DNA from: Parabacteroides sp. 52
GTDB lineage: Bacteria > Bacteroidota > Bacteroidia > Bacteroidales > Tannerellaceae
Assembly (NCBI RefSeq): GCF_010500925.1
Contig: NZ_QVMG01000001.1
Span: 310,001-374,000, forward strand
Direction: 5' to 3'
DNA: 64,000 bases
Shown here: in pieces, positions 29,385-37,594 of the stretch
Layout: each line of letters opens with the position of its first letter
Position numbering within the stretch: position 1 is the first letter of the stretch
Notes under the pieces: model-generated
What the model was told of the DNA's origin: nothing
The model's database searches: none
The model's input: the letters and a program-made list of their open reading frames with translations, nothing else
Program-made: the position numbers and the translations under genes

Positions 29385-30017
29385 ATGAGACACCTGATTG
29401 ACAAACAAAACTGGGACAGGATAGAACATTTCAACTTCTTTAAAGAATTTGATGATCCATACCATGGCGTTGTGGTTGATATCGATTGCACCCTTATTTA
29501 TACGTATTGTAAAAAAAAGGGTGAATCTTTTTATGCCTTCTACCTTCATAAAATGTTGAAAGCAATAAATGCCTTAGACGCATTCAAATGCAGAATCGAT
29601 GGAGACGAAGTATACTGTTACGATACCGTCCATGGATCAGGAACTGTAGGCAGGGAAGATCATACATTTGGCTTCTCTTTTTACCCTTATGATCCGGATT
29701 GGATTACTTTCAAAACTTTGGTAGAAAAAGAAAACCAACGTGTCAAAGAGGGTACAGGACTCATGCTCGACACCAATGGAAGCCGGTTGGATACGATTCA
29801 TTTCTCCGCCGTTCCCTGGTTTCGCTTTACCTCGTTAAAACATGCCCGGTCTTTCAGTAATCCCAACGGAACGCCCAAACTATCTACCGGTAAAATATAT
29901 CACTCAGACAATAAAATATGGATGCCGACACAGATAGAAGTTCATCATGGCTTGATCGACGGATGGCATTTAGGTGTACTTATCGACAAAATACACGAAA
30001 CGTTCTGTGAGATTTAA
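29385..30017 (+). CDS. Chloramphenicol-acetyltransferase-like (CatA fold) O-acetyltransferase
   Basis: The 210-residue protein has normal CatA length and the catalytic motif in the form HHGLIDGWH near the C-terminus (family usual: HHxxxDGxH). The N-terminal pattern RIEHFNFFKEFDDPYHGVVV and the central FSFYPYDPDWITF also fit. The fold family acetylates chloramphenicol or other hydroxyl acceptors using acetyl-CoA in the cytoplasm. The gene lies in plain chromosomal context with no mobile element, so it is more likely an intrinsic paralogue than an acquired resistance gene. Resistance cannot be concluded from sequence. Confidence 0.88.
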   Translation: MRHLIDKQNWDRIEHFNFFKEFDDPYHGVVVDIDCTLIYTYCKKKGESFYAFYLHKMLKAINALDAFKCRIDGDEVYCYDTVHGSGTVGREDHTFGFSFYPYDPDWITFKTLVEKENQRVKEGTGLMLDTNGSRLDTIHFSAVPWFRFTSLKHARSFSNPNGTPKLSTGKIYHSDNKIWMPTQIEVHHGLIDGWHLGVLIDKIHETFCEI

Positions 30018-30192
30018 TTTATTTCTGACCAATTAGGATAGAATACAAACCTTTTCATTTTCATTCTATGAAACGATCTTTACCAAACAAATGAGAGTAT
30101 GTAAAAGAGGAATAGGTTTGAGTCTTTAAGGAAAGAGATAATATCTGAGAATGAATAAACTAGACTATGAGACATTACGCTTTTTAGAGTAC

Positions 30193-30230
30193 GGTGAAGT
30201 GAGGTCCAAAAGCCCACTTCACCTTTTTTT
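30193..30230 (+). terminator. Intrinsic terminator, plus strand
   Basis: A 9-bp perfect stem (30193-30201 with 30215-30223) is followed by seven T. It is 175 bases beyond the acetyltransferase stop, so it either ends that transcript or a separate short RNA. The reverse direction has no T-tract. Confidence 0.75.
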
Positions 30231-30237
30231 ATCCCCT

Positions 30238-30948
30238 TCAGCCTCTCTTCCGTTTCAGTTCAGCCAGATAAAGGAAATGTTTATCTTCATCTATTTTTTT
30301 ACAGGTAAAACCAGCCGTATCCGCCCAGAAAGAGAGTGTATCAAAATCAATAAATAACCAATCGAAAAAGTCTCCTTTTTCTCCGTCGAAATGGAATGAA
30401 TACTTCAACTCTCCATAATAAGGATCATCCGGATCCGGTATAAAGTCCCCCTCTTCTTCTTCAAATAAATAGCGAATATCCGACGAATCCAATAAAATCT
30501 TACCCTTGTCTGATAATAATTGTTTGGCCTGTGCAAAAAAACGAGGCAAACGATCCAAACGTCCCGTGATACCCACTCCATTCATCAACATCAACAACGT
30601 ATCAAACTTCTGGCCTTCATAATTGAAAAAGTCTTGCTGATAGACCTTTTTAACACCTCGTCTCTGCATAACCTCCACGGCTCCGGGAGAAATATCAATA
30701 GCCGTAGCATCCACTCCTCTTTCCTGCAACCACAAAATATGACTGCCCGCTCCGGCTCCAATATCCAATACCGAACCTTGCACCTGGTTTAATGCCAGCT
30801 TCTCTATTTGAGGCATTTGTTTATAGGTACGAAAAAAAGTTTCTATAGGCCATTCTTCGGTTTCAGCCATATCACTTTCAACCGCAAATACGGCATTTTT
30901 ATCTCCGTTCAAATAGGCCAAAAGCCCTTTACCATAAATATCTTTCAT
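30238..30948 (-). CDS. Class I SAM-dependent methyltransferase
   Basis: The 236-residue protein has the Rossmann-type SAM-binding motif I VLDIGAGAGSHILWLQ (about residues 60-75), the acidic motif II ATAIDISPGAVEVMQRRGV, and the post-motif region FDTLLMLMNGVGITG. The C-terminal 90 residues form a substrate-side extension. The acceptor molecule is unknown, and nothing nearby identifies it. It reads opposite to the acetyltransferase and ends just beyond that unit's terminator. A TACCTTTG -7 box on the minus strand at 31013-31020 is a likely promoter. Confidence 0.88.
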   Translation of the reverse strand: MKDIYGKGLLAYLNGDKNAVFAVESDMAETEEWPIETFFRTYKQMPQIEKLALNQVQGSVLDIGAGAGSHILWLQERGVDATAIDISPGAVEVMQRRGVKKVYQQDFFNYEGQKFDTLLMLMNGVGITGRLDRLPRFFAQAKQLLSDKGKILLDSSDIRYLFEEEEGDFIPDPDDPYYGELKYSFHFDGEKGDFFDWLFIDFDTLSFWADTAGFTCKKIDEDKHFLYLAELKRKRG

Positions 30949-31012
30949 GCATTTCTGTTTAGGTAATCATTTATTCAATACCGCTTACCCTCCTACAAAA
31001 GGAAAACAGAAA

Positions 31013-31020
31013 CAAAGGTA
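31013..31020 (-). promoter_or_regulatory. Putative methyltransferase promoter -7 box
   Basis: The minus strand reads TACCTTTG (TAnnTTTG), 64 bases upstream of the gene start. A TTTG at 31044-31047 is 23 bases away, slightly longer than the usual spacing. Confidence 0.45.
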
Positions 31021-31107
31021 ATTCTTTTTGCCCTTGTTGCTTGCAAAATAAATACGACTTTTAGTCTCCGTTTAATTACAATACAAATATGAAAAATAAG
31101 TTCTTTA

Positions 31108-31677
31108 TCACCGCTTCCGAATATCTTTATAGGTTGCGGATGAACGTAAAAGGAGGCAGTAAGCCAACCAACCCATAAATCCCCCAAAAAGAATACCGAC
31201 TAACACATCCAACGGATAATGTTTGCCTACATAGATACGGCTGTATGCCACAGCCATCGCCCAGGCAAAAGCCATAATGCCATAGATGTTGTTCCGAAGG
31301 TATAAGACGGAGAATACAACCAGACAAAAAGAAGTGGAAGAATGGGCCGAGAAAAAACTATAACTACGACCCGCCTCCTCCAACTGATGGATTATATCTT
31401 TCAATAATAGGACATGCCCCGGCCGGGGACGCATAAAAAACAGTTTGATCAGATTATTTGCCAACAGATTGAATAACAGAGATGCTCCCAAAAACAAAAC
31501 CACCCTCTTCCCTTTGTTCCGGTCTCTAAAATAAACCACCAACACTATCGCCAGACAAACAATCATCCATACCGTATACGAACTCAATAAGACCATCACC
31601 GGGTCCAACCAAGCTACATGTTTACTATTTAAATAGAGAAAAAGCTCTTTATCCCATTCCGGAAAATTTATATCCAT
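31108..31677 (-). CDS. PAP2-family membrane phosphatase
   Basis: The 189-residue integral membrane protein has the three PAP2 phosphatase signatures: KLFFMRPRPG (KxxxxxxRP), SAHSSTSF (the PSGH equivalent, here with Ala-His), and RIYVGKHYPLDVLVG (SRxxxxxHxxxD). It has about five membrane helices. Relatives dephosphorylate undecaprenyl pyrophosphate, phosphatidylglycerol phosphate or lipid A 1-phosphate at the periplasmic face. The exact substrate cannot be assigned. It is a single gene with a likely -7 box at 31707-31714. Confidence 0.92.
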   Translation of the reverse strand: MDINFPEWDKELFLYLNSKHVAWLDPVMVLLSSYTVWMIVCLAIVLVVYFRDRNKGKRVVLFLGASLLFNLLANNLIKLFFMRPRPGHVLLLKDIIHQLEEAGRSYSFFSAHSSTSFCLVVFSVLYLRNNIYGIMAFAWAMAVAYSRIYVGKHYPLDVLVGILFGGFMGWLAYCLLLRSSATYKDIRKR

Positions 31678-31706
31678 GGTAAAATGTACGTTTTTTATTC
31701 AAGAAA

Positions 31707-31714
31707 CAAAGTTA
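31707..31714 (-). promoter_or_regulatory. Putative PAP2-gene promoter -7 box
   Basis: The minus strand reads TAACTTTG, a TAnnTTTG match, 30 bases before the ATG. The remaining gap to the next gene on the plus strand (31715-32002) shows only one more such box at 31831-31838. Confidence 0.4.
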
Positions 31715-31830
31715 ATATTTTATTTATTGTCATATACCTCTCGATGACAACACGTATTTTTTACGATGTGCCGGGTAGACACTCCCCTCTTTTCTGAAAA
31801 AAAAAGCCCGTTTATCTAATAAATCTTTTG

Positions 31831-31838
31831 TATTTTTG
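31831..31838 (+). promoter_or_regulatory. Putative promoter -7 box upstream of the 196-residue hypothetical gene
   Basis: TATTTTTG matches TAnnTTTG. It would give a leader of about 160 bases before 32003; no -33 box is evident. Confidence 0.35.
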
Positions 31839-32002
31839 AAGGCTTACCAAGCATAATTGTTCTCACTTATTGCATGGAAGCATTCTTCTAAGCGCAAAAA
31901 AAATCGAATAGTATGCTTGTATATGTTCTTTCGTAGTTAAGAGGAATAAGAACCATGAAGGGACTTTTAAAACAAAGTAGTTGTTAGTTAATAGTATAAA
32001 AT

Positions 32003-32593
32003 ATGGAAGAAAAAAACGGACTTGACATTCTTTTGCAACATCTGACTGAATGGGGATTCTCACCGGATGTTTCTGTTGTAAAAAAAGGTAGCATTTTATC
32101 ACGAAAAACCCAATTTGCAAGTGACACAACGGTTACGGTACTTTTATCGGATTCCATCTATTTTGTAGCCCGCTCCAATGTTTCTTCTTCTTTCATGGGT
32201 ATCTATTCATCCATACAACTTCCTGTTGATGCAGAATACAAAGTATATAAAAAAGATAAATTTGATTTTTTATTTTTATCCAAAAGACAAAAAGTGGGTA
32301 TCAAATACATCGATGAGAATCTGACAATTATTTCTTCCAAATGGATTCCCTCCAAAGAATTAAATTCAGAAAACACCGCACTGTTTTTAGATATCAACAA
32401 AACAGGCATACCCTACAAATTAGTTATAGAAAACAATTACCTATTTTCAATCGTTGAACCATTGATCGACAAAAAAATCATAGGAATAGAAACCGAAAAC
32501 TGGTTATGCCAAAAAGAAGAACTGGAGAATCTACTAAAAAAGGGAGAAAACTTGATTCGAAAAATGAAAGACACTTACGCCCAACAGTCATAA
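32003..32593 (+). CDS. Hypothetical protein, 196 residues
   Basis: The frame is intact and starts with MEEKNGLDILLQHLTEWGF. No signal peptide or membrane segment is visible. The first 110 residues look mixed beta (TVTVLLSDSIYFVARSN, then VGIKYIDENLTIISSKW), and the last 35 residues form a charged helix (QKEELENLLKKGENLIRKMK). I do not recognise the family. It is a single gene with high A+T codon use relative to neighbours such as the GGGtGRT operon. A palindromic array (32705-32802) and tRNA-Pro lie just downstream. Confidence 0.7.
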   Translation: MEEKNGLDILLQHLTEWGFSPDVSVVKKGSILSRKTQFASDTTVTVLLSDSIYFVARSNVSSSFMGIYSSIQLPVDAEYKVYKKDKFDFLFLSKRQKVGIKYIDENLTIISSKWIPSKELNSENTALFLDINKTGIPYKLVIENNYLFSIVEPLIDKKIIGIETENWLCQKEELENLLKKGENLIRKMKDTYAQQS

Positions 32594-32704
32594 TACACAA
32601 CGCATCCATCGCCTCCAGAACCTGAAATCACCTTTTTGGGGATCCCCAATCATATGCCAAAGGGATTTCCTTCAAAGAAATAAACCGGTCACATTCCGAC
32701 GTTC

Positions 32705-32802
32705 ATTCTACTGTTGATAGCTATCGTCAGTACTGATGATAACTATCGTTACTACTGATGATAGCTATCGTTATTACTGACGATAGCTATCAACAGTAGA
32801 AT
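32705..32802. repeat. Palindromic array B: four tandem 22-bp units
   Basis: Four contiguous 22-bp units start at 32710, 32732, 32754 and 32776. Each contains a GATARCTATC core, and the outer two have ACTG/CAGT ends. Unit 1 is the exact reverse complement of unit 4. With flanking bases the perfect arms are 28 bp (32705-32732 and 32775-32802). Units 2 and 3 pair imperfectly, so the whole 98 bases can fold into one long hairpin. No T-tract follows. The architecture matches arrays A and C although the unit sequence differs. Confidence 0.93.
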
Positions 32803-32899
32803 AATGGCAAAATTTTGACTTAACCAGGGCCCATCAACCCAACTTTCCACCAAACAAAAAAGCCAGACAAGTTATAATACTGTCTGACTTTCTTTCTGT

Positions 32900-32973
32900 C
32901 GGGGTACCAGGATTCGAACCTGGGACCCCCTGCTCCCAAAGCAGGTGCGCTAACCGGACTGCGCTACACCCCG
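32900..32973 (-). tRNA. tRNA-Pro (anticodon TGG)
   Basis: On the minus strand the 74 bases fold into a complete cloverleaf: a 7-bp acceptor stem CGGGGTG/TACCCCG, an anticodon stem CCTGC/GCAGG with loop TTTGGGA (anticodon TGG), and a T arm with GGTTCGAATCC. The 3' CCA is not encoded. The gene stands alone between array B and the AraC gene. Confidence 0.97.
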
Positions 32974-33117
32974 AAAAATCAATATGTCTTTTTCAATGAA
33001 ATAAAGGATATTTCCTTGAATGCGGTGCAAAGGTAGGTTTTTATTTTTAAAAGCAAAATTATTTCGCTGTTTTTTTCTCAAAAAGTGTATCCCCATTAGA
33101 AATATCCGGTCTTACTT

Positions 33118-34020
33118 TTACGATTTCCGATATTCCATAGGAGACATCCCCATTTGCTTCTTGAAGAATTTACCAAAAGTAGACTGGTCTGAAAAATTCA
33201 ATTGGTCGGCTACTTGTTGTACGGTTATCTGGGGCATTTTAAGTAAGATTTTCGCTTCGGTTAGCAATACGTCGTCTATCCATTTATTGGCAGACTTACC
33301 GGTTAACTCCTTTAAAATAAGGGAGAGATACTGGGGAGTAATAAATAATTTTTCCGCATAAAAAGCCACACTATGCTCTTCTTTGGAATGGGCAAAAAGC
33401 AATTGCAAAAAATCATTCAATATCTCCTCCTTCCGGGAAAGAGTAGGTCGTACCATCGTATCGTTTTTACCTATCAATACATTGGCCATCTCTAACATAA
33501 AACCCACAAATGCATTCTGCATAACTTCTTTATGAAACGAATGGGTACGCAGACGTATTTTCTCACATAAAATCTGAATGGCATTATTGATATACGTGGT
33601 CTCCTCGGGTAGAAGTTCCGTACACGGGTTCTTGCGCAACATCATATAATTAGTCATGGAGGGACTTCTCTTTTCCGTATTCAGTTCATCTATAAACGAC
33701 TTATCCACCACAATTAAACGGGCTTTAAAGTCGGAGCTGGCACCGGCTACCTGGAAAATATGTGTCGGCATAATGATGATAAAGGTATCGGTTGATACCG
33801 TATAATGTACATAGTCCAAACTTATTTTGGCAGACCCTTGCAACACCAAGATCATAAATAGGGCATTTAACCTGACGGGGGAAGAATAGTCTTCGTTCTT
33901 TATCTCATCTGAAGTAACAGAAACATCTACATTGACAACACTTAAAACATTCTGATAATTATCAGAATCCACAAAATATTCCTGAAGTTCAGCCAACTCT
34001 ATGATAGGTAATGCATTCAT
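33118..34020 (-). CDS. AraC-family transcriptional regulator
   Basis: The 300-residue protein has an N-terminal cupin-like sensor region (LFMILVLQGSAKISLDYVHY, about residues 50-70) and a C-terminal AraC DNA-binding domain (about 200-300) with LFITPQYLSLILKELTGKSA and VADQLNFSDQSTFGKFFKKQ. It is divergent from the tetR-led RND efflux operon across 369 bases, so it may regulate that operon or itself; this is positional inference. A minus-strand box TATATTTG at 34087-34094 is a likely promoter. Confidence 0.9.
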   Translation of the reverse strand: MNALPIIELAELQEYFVDSDNYQNVLSVVNVDVSVTSDEIKNEDYSSPVRLNALFMILVLQGSAKISLDYVHYTVSTDTFIIIMPTHIFQVAGASSDFKARLIVVDKSFIDELNTEKRSPSMTNYMMLRKNPCTELLPEETTYINNAIQILCEKIRLRTHSFHKEVMQNAFVGFMLEMANVLIGKNDTMVRPTLSRKEEILNDFLQLLFAHSKEEHSVAFYAEKLFITPQYLSLILKELTGKSANKWIDDVLLTEAKILLKMPQITVQQVADQLNFSDQSTFGKFFKKQMGMSPMEYRKS

Positions 34021-34086
34021 GTCTTCACTTTAATTTATTAACACCTTGTACGCTATCCGCGAACGGATTGTTTCGTTTTTGACCAA

Positions 34087-34115
34087 CAAATATAGAATAT
34101 TTTCTGATAATCAAA
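34087..34115 (-). promoter_or_regulatory. Putative promoter of the AraC gene
   Basis: On the minus strand TTTG (34112-34115) precedes TATATTTG (34087-34094) by 17 bases. Both boxes match consensus; the spacing is slightly short. Confidence 0.45.
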
Positions 34116-34310
34116 GTAAATATTTCATCTATTTTCAAAAACGACCAACCCTGTAACAGAATAAACCATTTCAGTTTCCTGAAATTAGAGACCTTTGTAT
34201 CGGTATTAACAATTTATAGGCAAAAGTTTTTAAATTATTTCGTGCAGAAACAAATTCATCGGATAATATCCGGTATTCGTCGGGATACTTTCGATATCAA
34301 ACGAATCTCT

Positions 34311-34342
34311 TTTGTTTACACAAAGACATCCATTTACTTTTG
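34311..34342 (+). promoter_or_regulatory. Promoter of the tetR-tolC-mfp-rnd operon
   Basis: TTTG at 34311-34314 and TACTTTTG at 34335-34342 are 20 bases apart, a full match to both Bacteroidetes promoter boxes. Transcription would start near 34349. Confidence 0.7.
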
Positions 34343-34353
34343 CTTCATAAATG

Positions 34354-34379
34354 ACAGTTACATAAAGAAGAAAAACTGT
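34354..34379. promoter_or_regulatory. Candidate TetR operator
   Basis: An inverted repeat ACAGTT-N14-AACTGT lies just downstream of the predicted start site and 10 bases before the tetR ATG. The direct repeat TTACATAAA (34358-34366 and 34382-34390) overlaps it. The position would allow autorepression; binding is not shown. Confidence 0.35.
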
Positions 34380-34389
34380 ATTTACATAA

Positions 34390-35010
34390 ATGATTAAAGA
34401 GCAAATCATAACAACAGCATTCGATTTATTCTCGCAATATGGTATCAAACGCGTAAGTATGGATGATATAGCCCGAAATCTGAGTGTATCCAAACGTACT
34501 TTATACGAGTACTTTGACGACAAAGAAACATTGTTGGTCTGTGGATTGGAATATACCCATATGCGGCTGGTTGCTTTTTTGGAAGAATTGGAAAAAGGCA
34601 AATACACCGTTATTGATATCATTTTGTTGTTTTATGAAGAATTAATGAAACGTCCCCGCTGGTATAGCCAGAAATTCTATGAGGATTTGAAAAAGTATCC
34701 CAAAGCGATGCAGAGAAAAGAAGTAGAGAAGGATAATTTCACGCACAAATGCATGCATTTGTTCAACCGGGGTGTAGAAGAAGGGGTCTTTCAGAAAGAG
34801 GTAAATTTTGAGATTGTAGCATTATTGGCAAAAGAACAGGTCAAAATGGTGCAACCTTCGAAATCTTTCTGTAATCATTCCAACGCCGAGGTTTACAATA
34901 CGGTATTGATTGCCTTCTTACGAGGTATTTGTACAGAGAAAGGACGTCAAATTCTGGATCGCTGGATACGAACCAAACGTATACAGAGTGTTAGTTTTGA
35001 AAAAAATTAG
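34390..35010 (+). CDS. TetR/AcrR-family repressor
   Basis: The 206-residue protein has the TetR N-terminal helix-turn-helix (TAFDLFSQYGIKRVSMDDIA, then LSVSKRTLYEYFDDKETLL) and an all-helical C-terminal ligand domain. It is the first gene of an RND efflux operon, with the TolC gene 30 bases downstream, so it is the likely local repressor that responds to a pump substrate. In Porphyromonas gingivalis a comparable cluster (PG0538-PG0541 type) is known. The ligand is unknown. Confidence 0.92.
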   Translation: MIKEQIITTAFDLFSQYGIKRVSMDDIARNLSVSKRTLYEYFDDKETLLVCGLEYTHMRLVAFLEELEKGKYTVIDIILLFYEELMKRPRWYSQKFYEDLKKYPKAMQRKEVEKDNFTHKCMHLFNRGVEEGVFQKEVNFEIVALLAKEQVKMVQPSKSFCNHSNAEVYNTVLIAFLRGICTEKGRQILDRWIRTKRIQSVSFEKN

Positions 35011-35040
35011 GTTATTTATATTAAAGACAAATCTATTTAA

Positions 35041-36531
35041 ATGAAACGATTAGTAGAAAACAAAAAGTTGATGGGGGCAGTATTATTCCTGTTGCCGGCT
35101 CTTGCTTTTTCTCCACTGAAAGCCCAGGAGCCCCTGGTATTAACATTGGACAAAGCATTGGAGATAGCGATGAGTGAGAACCCGACGGTAAAGGTAGCCG
35201 ATCAGGAAATCGAAAAAAAGAAGTACGCAAAGAAAGGATCATATGCTGCTTTATTTCCACAGATAAATTTCGGAGCTGACTATACACGTACATTGAAAAA
35301 ACAGGTAATGTATATGGACGGAGCTTTTGATATGAGTTCCATGCTTGATCCGATTACCACCCCGATTATTCAAGGAGCGGATAAAACAATCGCAGGCATA
35401 ATCCCGGGTTATAAGGAAGGAACGCTGGCAGAAAACATCAATTCTTTTATGCCGGAACCCGAGCCATCCGATGGGAGCAGCGAAGGTATATCTGTGGGTC
35501 GTGACAACAACTGGAGCTTGGGATTCAATGTTGGAATGCCACTGATCAATGCTTCTTTGTGGAAAAGCCTGGCTTTGTCCGGAACAGATGTGGAATTGGC
35601 CATCGAACAAGCACGTTCTTCCAAAATTGATATGGAAAATCAGGTGAAGAAAAGTTTTTATAGTGTCATGCTTGCCAATGATTCCTATCTTGTATTCAAA
35701 GAAAGCTATGATAATGCGATGGAGAATTACAATGACATCAAACAGAAATTCGATCAAGGATTGGTTGCCGAATACGACCTTATCCGTGCAGATGTTTCTG
35801 TCAAAAACGTGGAACCCAATATGTTGCAAGCAGCAAATGCTGTCAAATTGGCCCAATGGCAATTGAAAGCGCTTATGGGTATGGATTTGGATTTAGCGAT
35901 TGAATGCCAAGGAGAACTGACCGACTATCGCACAGAGTTATATGCTGATTATTTAGCAATAGACACTTCACTGGTTGACAATACCCTCCTGAAACAAATG
36001 GATATTCAAACTTTGCAATTGAAACACTCACTCAAAATGCAACAGTTCGAATACCTGCCAACGCTGAACCTGAGCGGTTCATACAATTGGTCTGCGATGA
36101 ATAACGATTTCAAATTAAAAAATTACCAATGGAATCCTTATTCGATGGTCACACTCTCTCTGTCTATTCCTATCTTTTCGGGAGGAAATAAATTGCATAA
36201 GATAAATCAGACCAAAGTATCTATCGGTCAGATGCACCTGCAAAAAGAAGATACCCAAAGAAGCCTGCAACTGGCAGTCAGACAATATATGGACAATATG
36301 AACACCTGTATCAAACGCTTTGAGGCTGCAAAGAAAGGAGTCGAACAAGCCGTGCGAGGGTATGCTATCACTCAAAAACGCTATGACACAGGAGCCGGCA
36401 CATTGCTTGAAATGAATGATGCCGAACTGGCTATGACCCAGGCTAAATTGAACTATAACCAGGCAATTTACGACTATATGGTAGCCAAGTCTGACCTGGA
36501 AAAAACATTGGGTAAACACACACAGAATTAA
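35041..36531 (+). CDS. TolC-family outer-membrane efflux protein (RND operon)
   Basis: The 496-residue protein has a signal peptide (FLLPALAFSPLKAQ) and two outer-membrane-efflux repeats (LTLDKALEIAMSENPTVKVA; LQLAVRQYMDNMNTCIKRFE). A segment near residues 105-160, containing an acidic EPEPSDGSSEG stretch, is an insertion relative to shorter TolC proteins. It should form the outer-membrane duct for the RND pump encoded next. It is not closely similar to the TolC at 9949. Confidence 0.93.
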   Translation: MKRLVENKKLMGAVLFLLPALAFSPLKAQEPLVLTLDKALEIAMSENPTVKVADQEIEKKKYAKKGSYAALFPQINFGADYTRTLKKQVMYMDGAFDMSSMLDPITTPIIQGADKTIAGIIPGYKEGTLAENINSFMPEPEPSDGSSEGISVGRDNNWSLGFNVGMPLINASLWKSLALSGTDVELAIEQARSSKIDMENQVKKSFYSVMLANDSYLVFKESYDNAMENYNDIKQKFDQGLVAEYDLIRADVSVKNVEPNMLQAANAVKLAQWQLKALMGMDLDLAIECQGELTDYRTELYADYLAIDTSLVDNTLLKQMDIQTLQLKHSLKMQQFEYLPTLNLSGSYNWSAMNNDFKLKNYQWNPYSMVTLSLSIPIFSGGNKLHKINQTKVSIGQMHLQKEDTQRSLQLAVRQYMDNMNTCIKRFEAAKKGVEQAVRGYAITQKRYDTGAGTLLEMNDAELAMTQAKLNYNQAIYDYMVAKSDLEKTLGKHTQN

Positions 36532-36559
36532 AGATAACAAATAAAAAGCTTAATATAAA

Positions 36560-37579
36560 ATGAAAACAACTAACTTGATGAAGTTAATACCGGTAGCAGC
36601 ATTCGTTCTGTTGATGTCTTGTTCCGGCGAAAAGAAAGAGGCTGTGACCCCTGTTGAAGAGAAAACAAAAGTCAAACTGGAGACTGTACATACACAGGAT
36701 GTGGACCAATTGGGAGAGTTTACAGCAACAGTAGAAGCGCATATTTCAAATAATATTGCCCCGCAATCTCCTTTGCGTATTGAGAAACTGCATGCAGAGG
36801 TGGGCGACCATGTCAAAGCCGGACAGTTGTTGGCAACTATGGATGCGACCAATCTGAAACAAACCCAGTTGCAAATTGCCAATCAGGAAATCGAATTCAA
36901 ACGTATCGATGAACTGTATAAGGTAGGAGGAGCTTCGAAATCAGCCTGGGATGCACAAAAAACATCCTTGGAAGTCAGCCGCGCACAGCTTCAAAACCTT
37001 CAGGTAAACAACCAACTGCTCAGCCCTATCACAGGTATTGTGACTACCCGCAACTATGACAGTGGAGATATGTATAACGGTTCTACCCCGGTATATGTAG
37101 TAGAACAAATCCGCCCGGTCAAGCTGATGTTGAATGTATCGGAAAGTTATTTCACCTATGTAAAAAAAGGAATGGATGTAGACATCAAACTGGATGTATA
37201 TGGAGACGAAATATTCAAAGGCAAAGTCCATTTGGTTTATCCGACTGTAGATCCGACAACCCGCACCTTCCCGGTTGAAGTACGTATAGCCAATAATGAC
37301 GAGAAAGTACGCCCGGGTATGTTTGCCCGTATCACCTTAAGTTTCGGTACACTCAAACACGTTGTTGCTCCGGACCAGGCAGTTGTAAAGCAGGCAGGTT
37401 CAGGTGATCGTTATATGTATGTATATAACAATGGAAAAGTATCTTATAACAAGGTAGAGTTAGGCCGTCGGATGGGTAATCGCTACGAAGTGATCTCCGG
37501 GGTGAAAGATGGTGACCAGGTAGTTATTACCGGACTAAACCGTTTGACAAACGGACAAGAAGTTGAAATTGTACAATAA
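36560..37579 (+). CDS. RND periplasmic adaptor lipoprotein (membrane fusion protein)
   Basis: The 339-residue protein begins with a lipoprotein signal (FVLLMSCSGEKKEA, Cys about residue 21). A lipoyl domain split by a short helical hairpin (RIEKLHAEVGDHVKAGQLLA ... LLSPITGIVTTRNY) is followed by a beta-barrel and a membrane-proximal domain (VITGLNRLTNGQEVEIV). It joins the RND pump to TolC. It lies 28 bases after tolC and 15 bases before the pump gene, all on one strand. Confidence 0.94.
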   Translation: MKTTNLMKLIPVAAFVLLMSCSGEKKEAVTPVEEKTKVKLETVHTQDVDQLGEFTATVEAHISNNIAPQSPLRIEKLHAEVGDHVKAGQLLATMDATNLKQTQLQIANQEIEFKRIDELYKVGGASKSAWDAQKTSLEVSRAQLQNLQVNNQLLSPITGIVTTRNYDSGDMYNGSTPVYVVEQIRPVKLMLNVSESYFTYVKKGMDVDIKLDVYGDEIFKGKVHLVYPTVDPTTRTFPVEVRIANNDEKVRPGMFARITLSFGTLKHVVAPDQAVVKQAGSGDRYMYVYNNGKVSYNKVELGRRMGNRYEVISGVKDGDQVVITGLNRLTNGQEVEIVQ

Positions 37580-37594
37580 GAAAAAACAAACAAT

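Noticed and set aside
29385..30017. Acquired chloramphenicol resistance gene
   Set aside because: The protein has the fold and catalytic motif, but no mobile element or composition break surrounds it, so a resistance claim is not supported by sequence.
30151..30357. 68-residue plus-strand open frame
   Set aside because: It runs through an intrinsic terminator and into the antisense of the methyltransferase gene, so it is unlikely to be translated as a gene.
32710..32797. CRISPR-like array
   Set aside because: Units are contiguous 22-mers with no unique spacers, only four copies, and no cas genes in the window.
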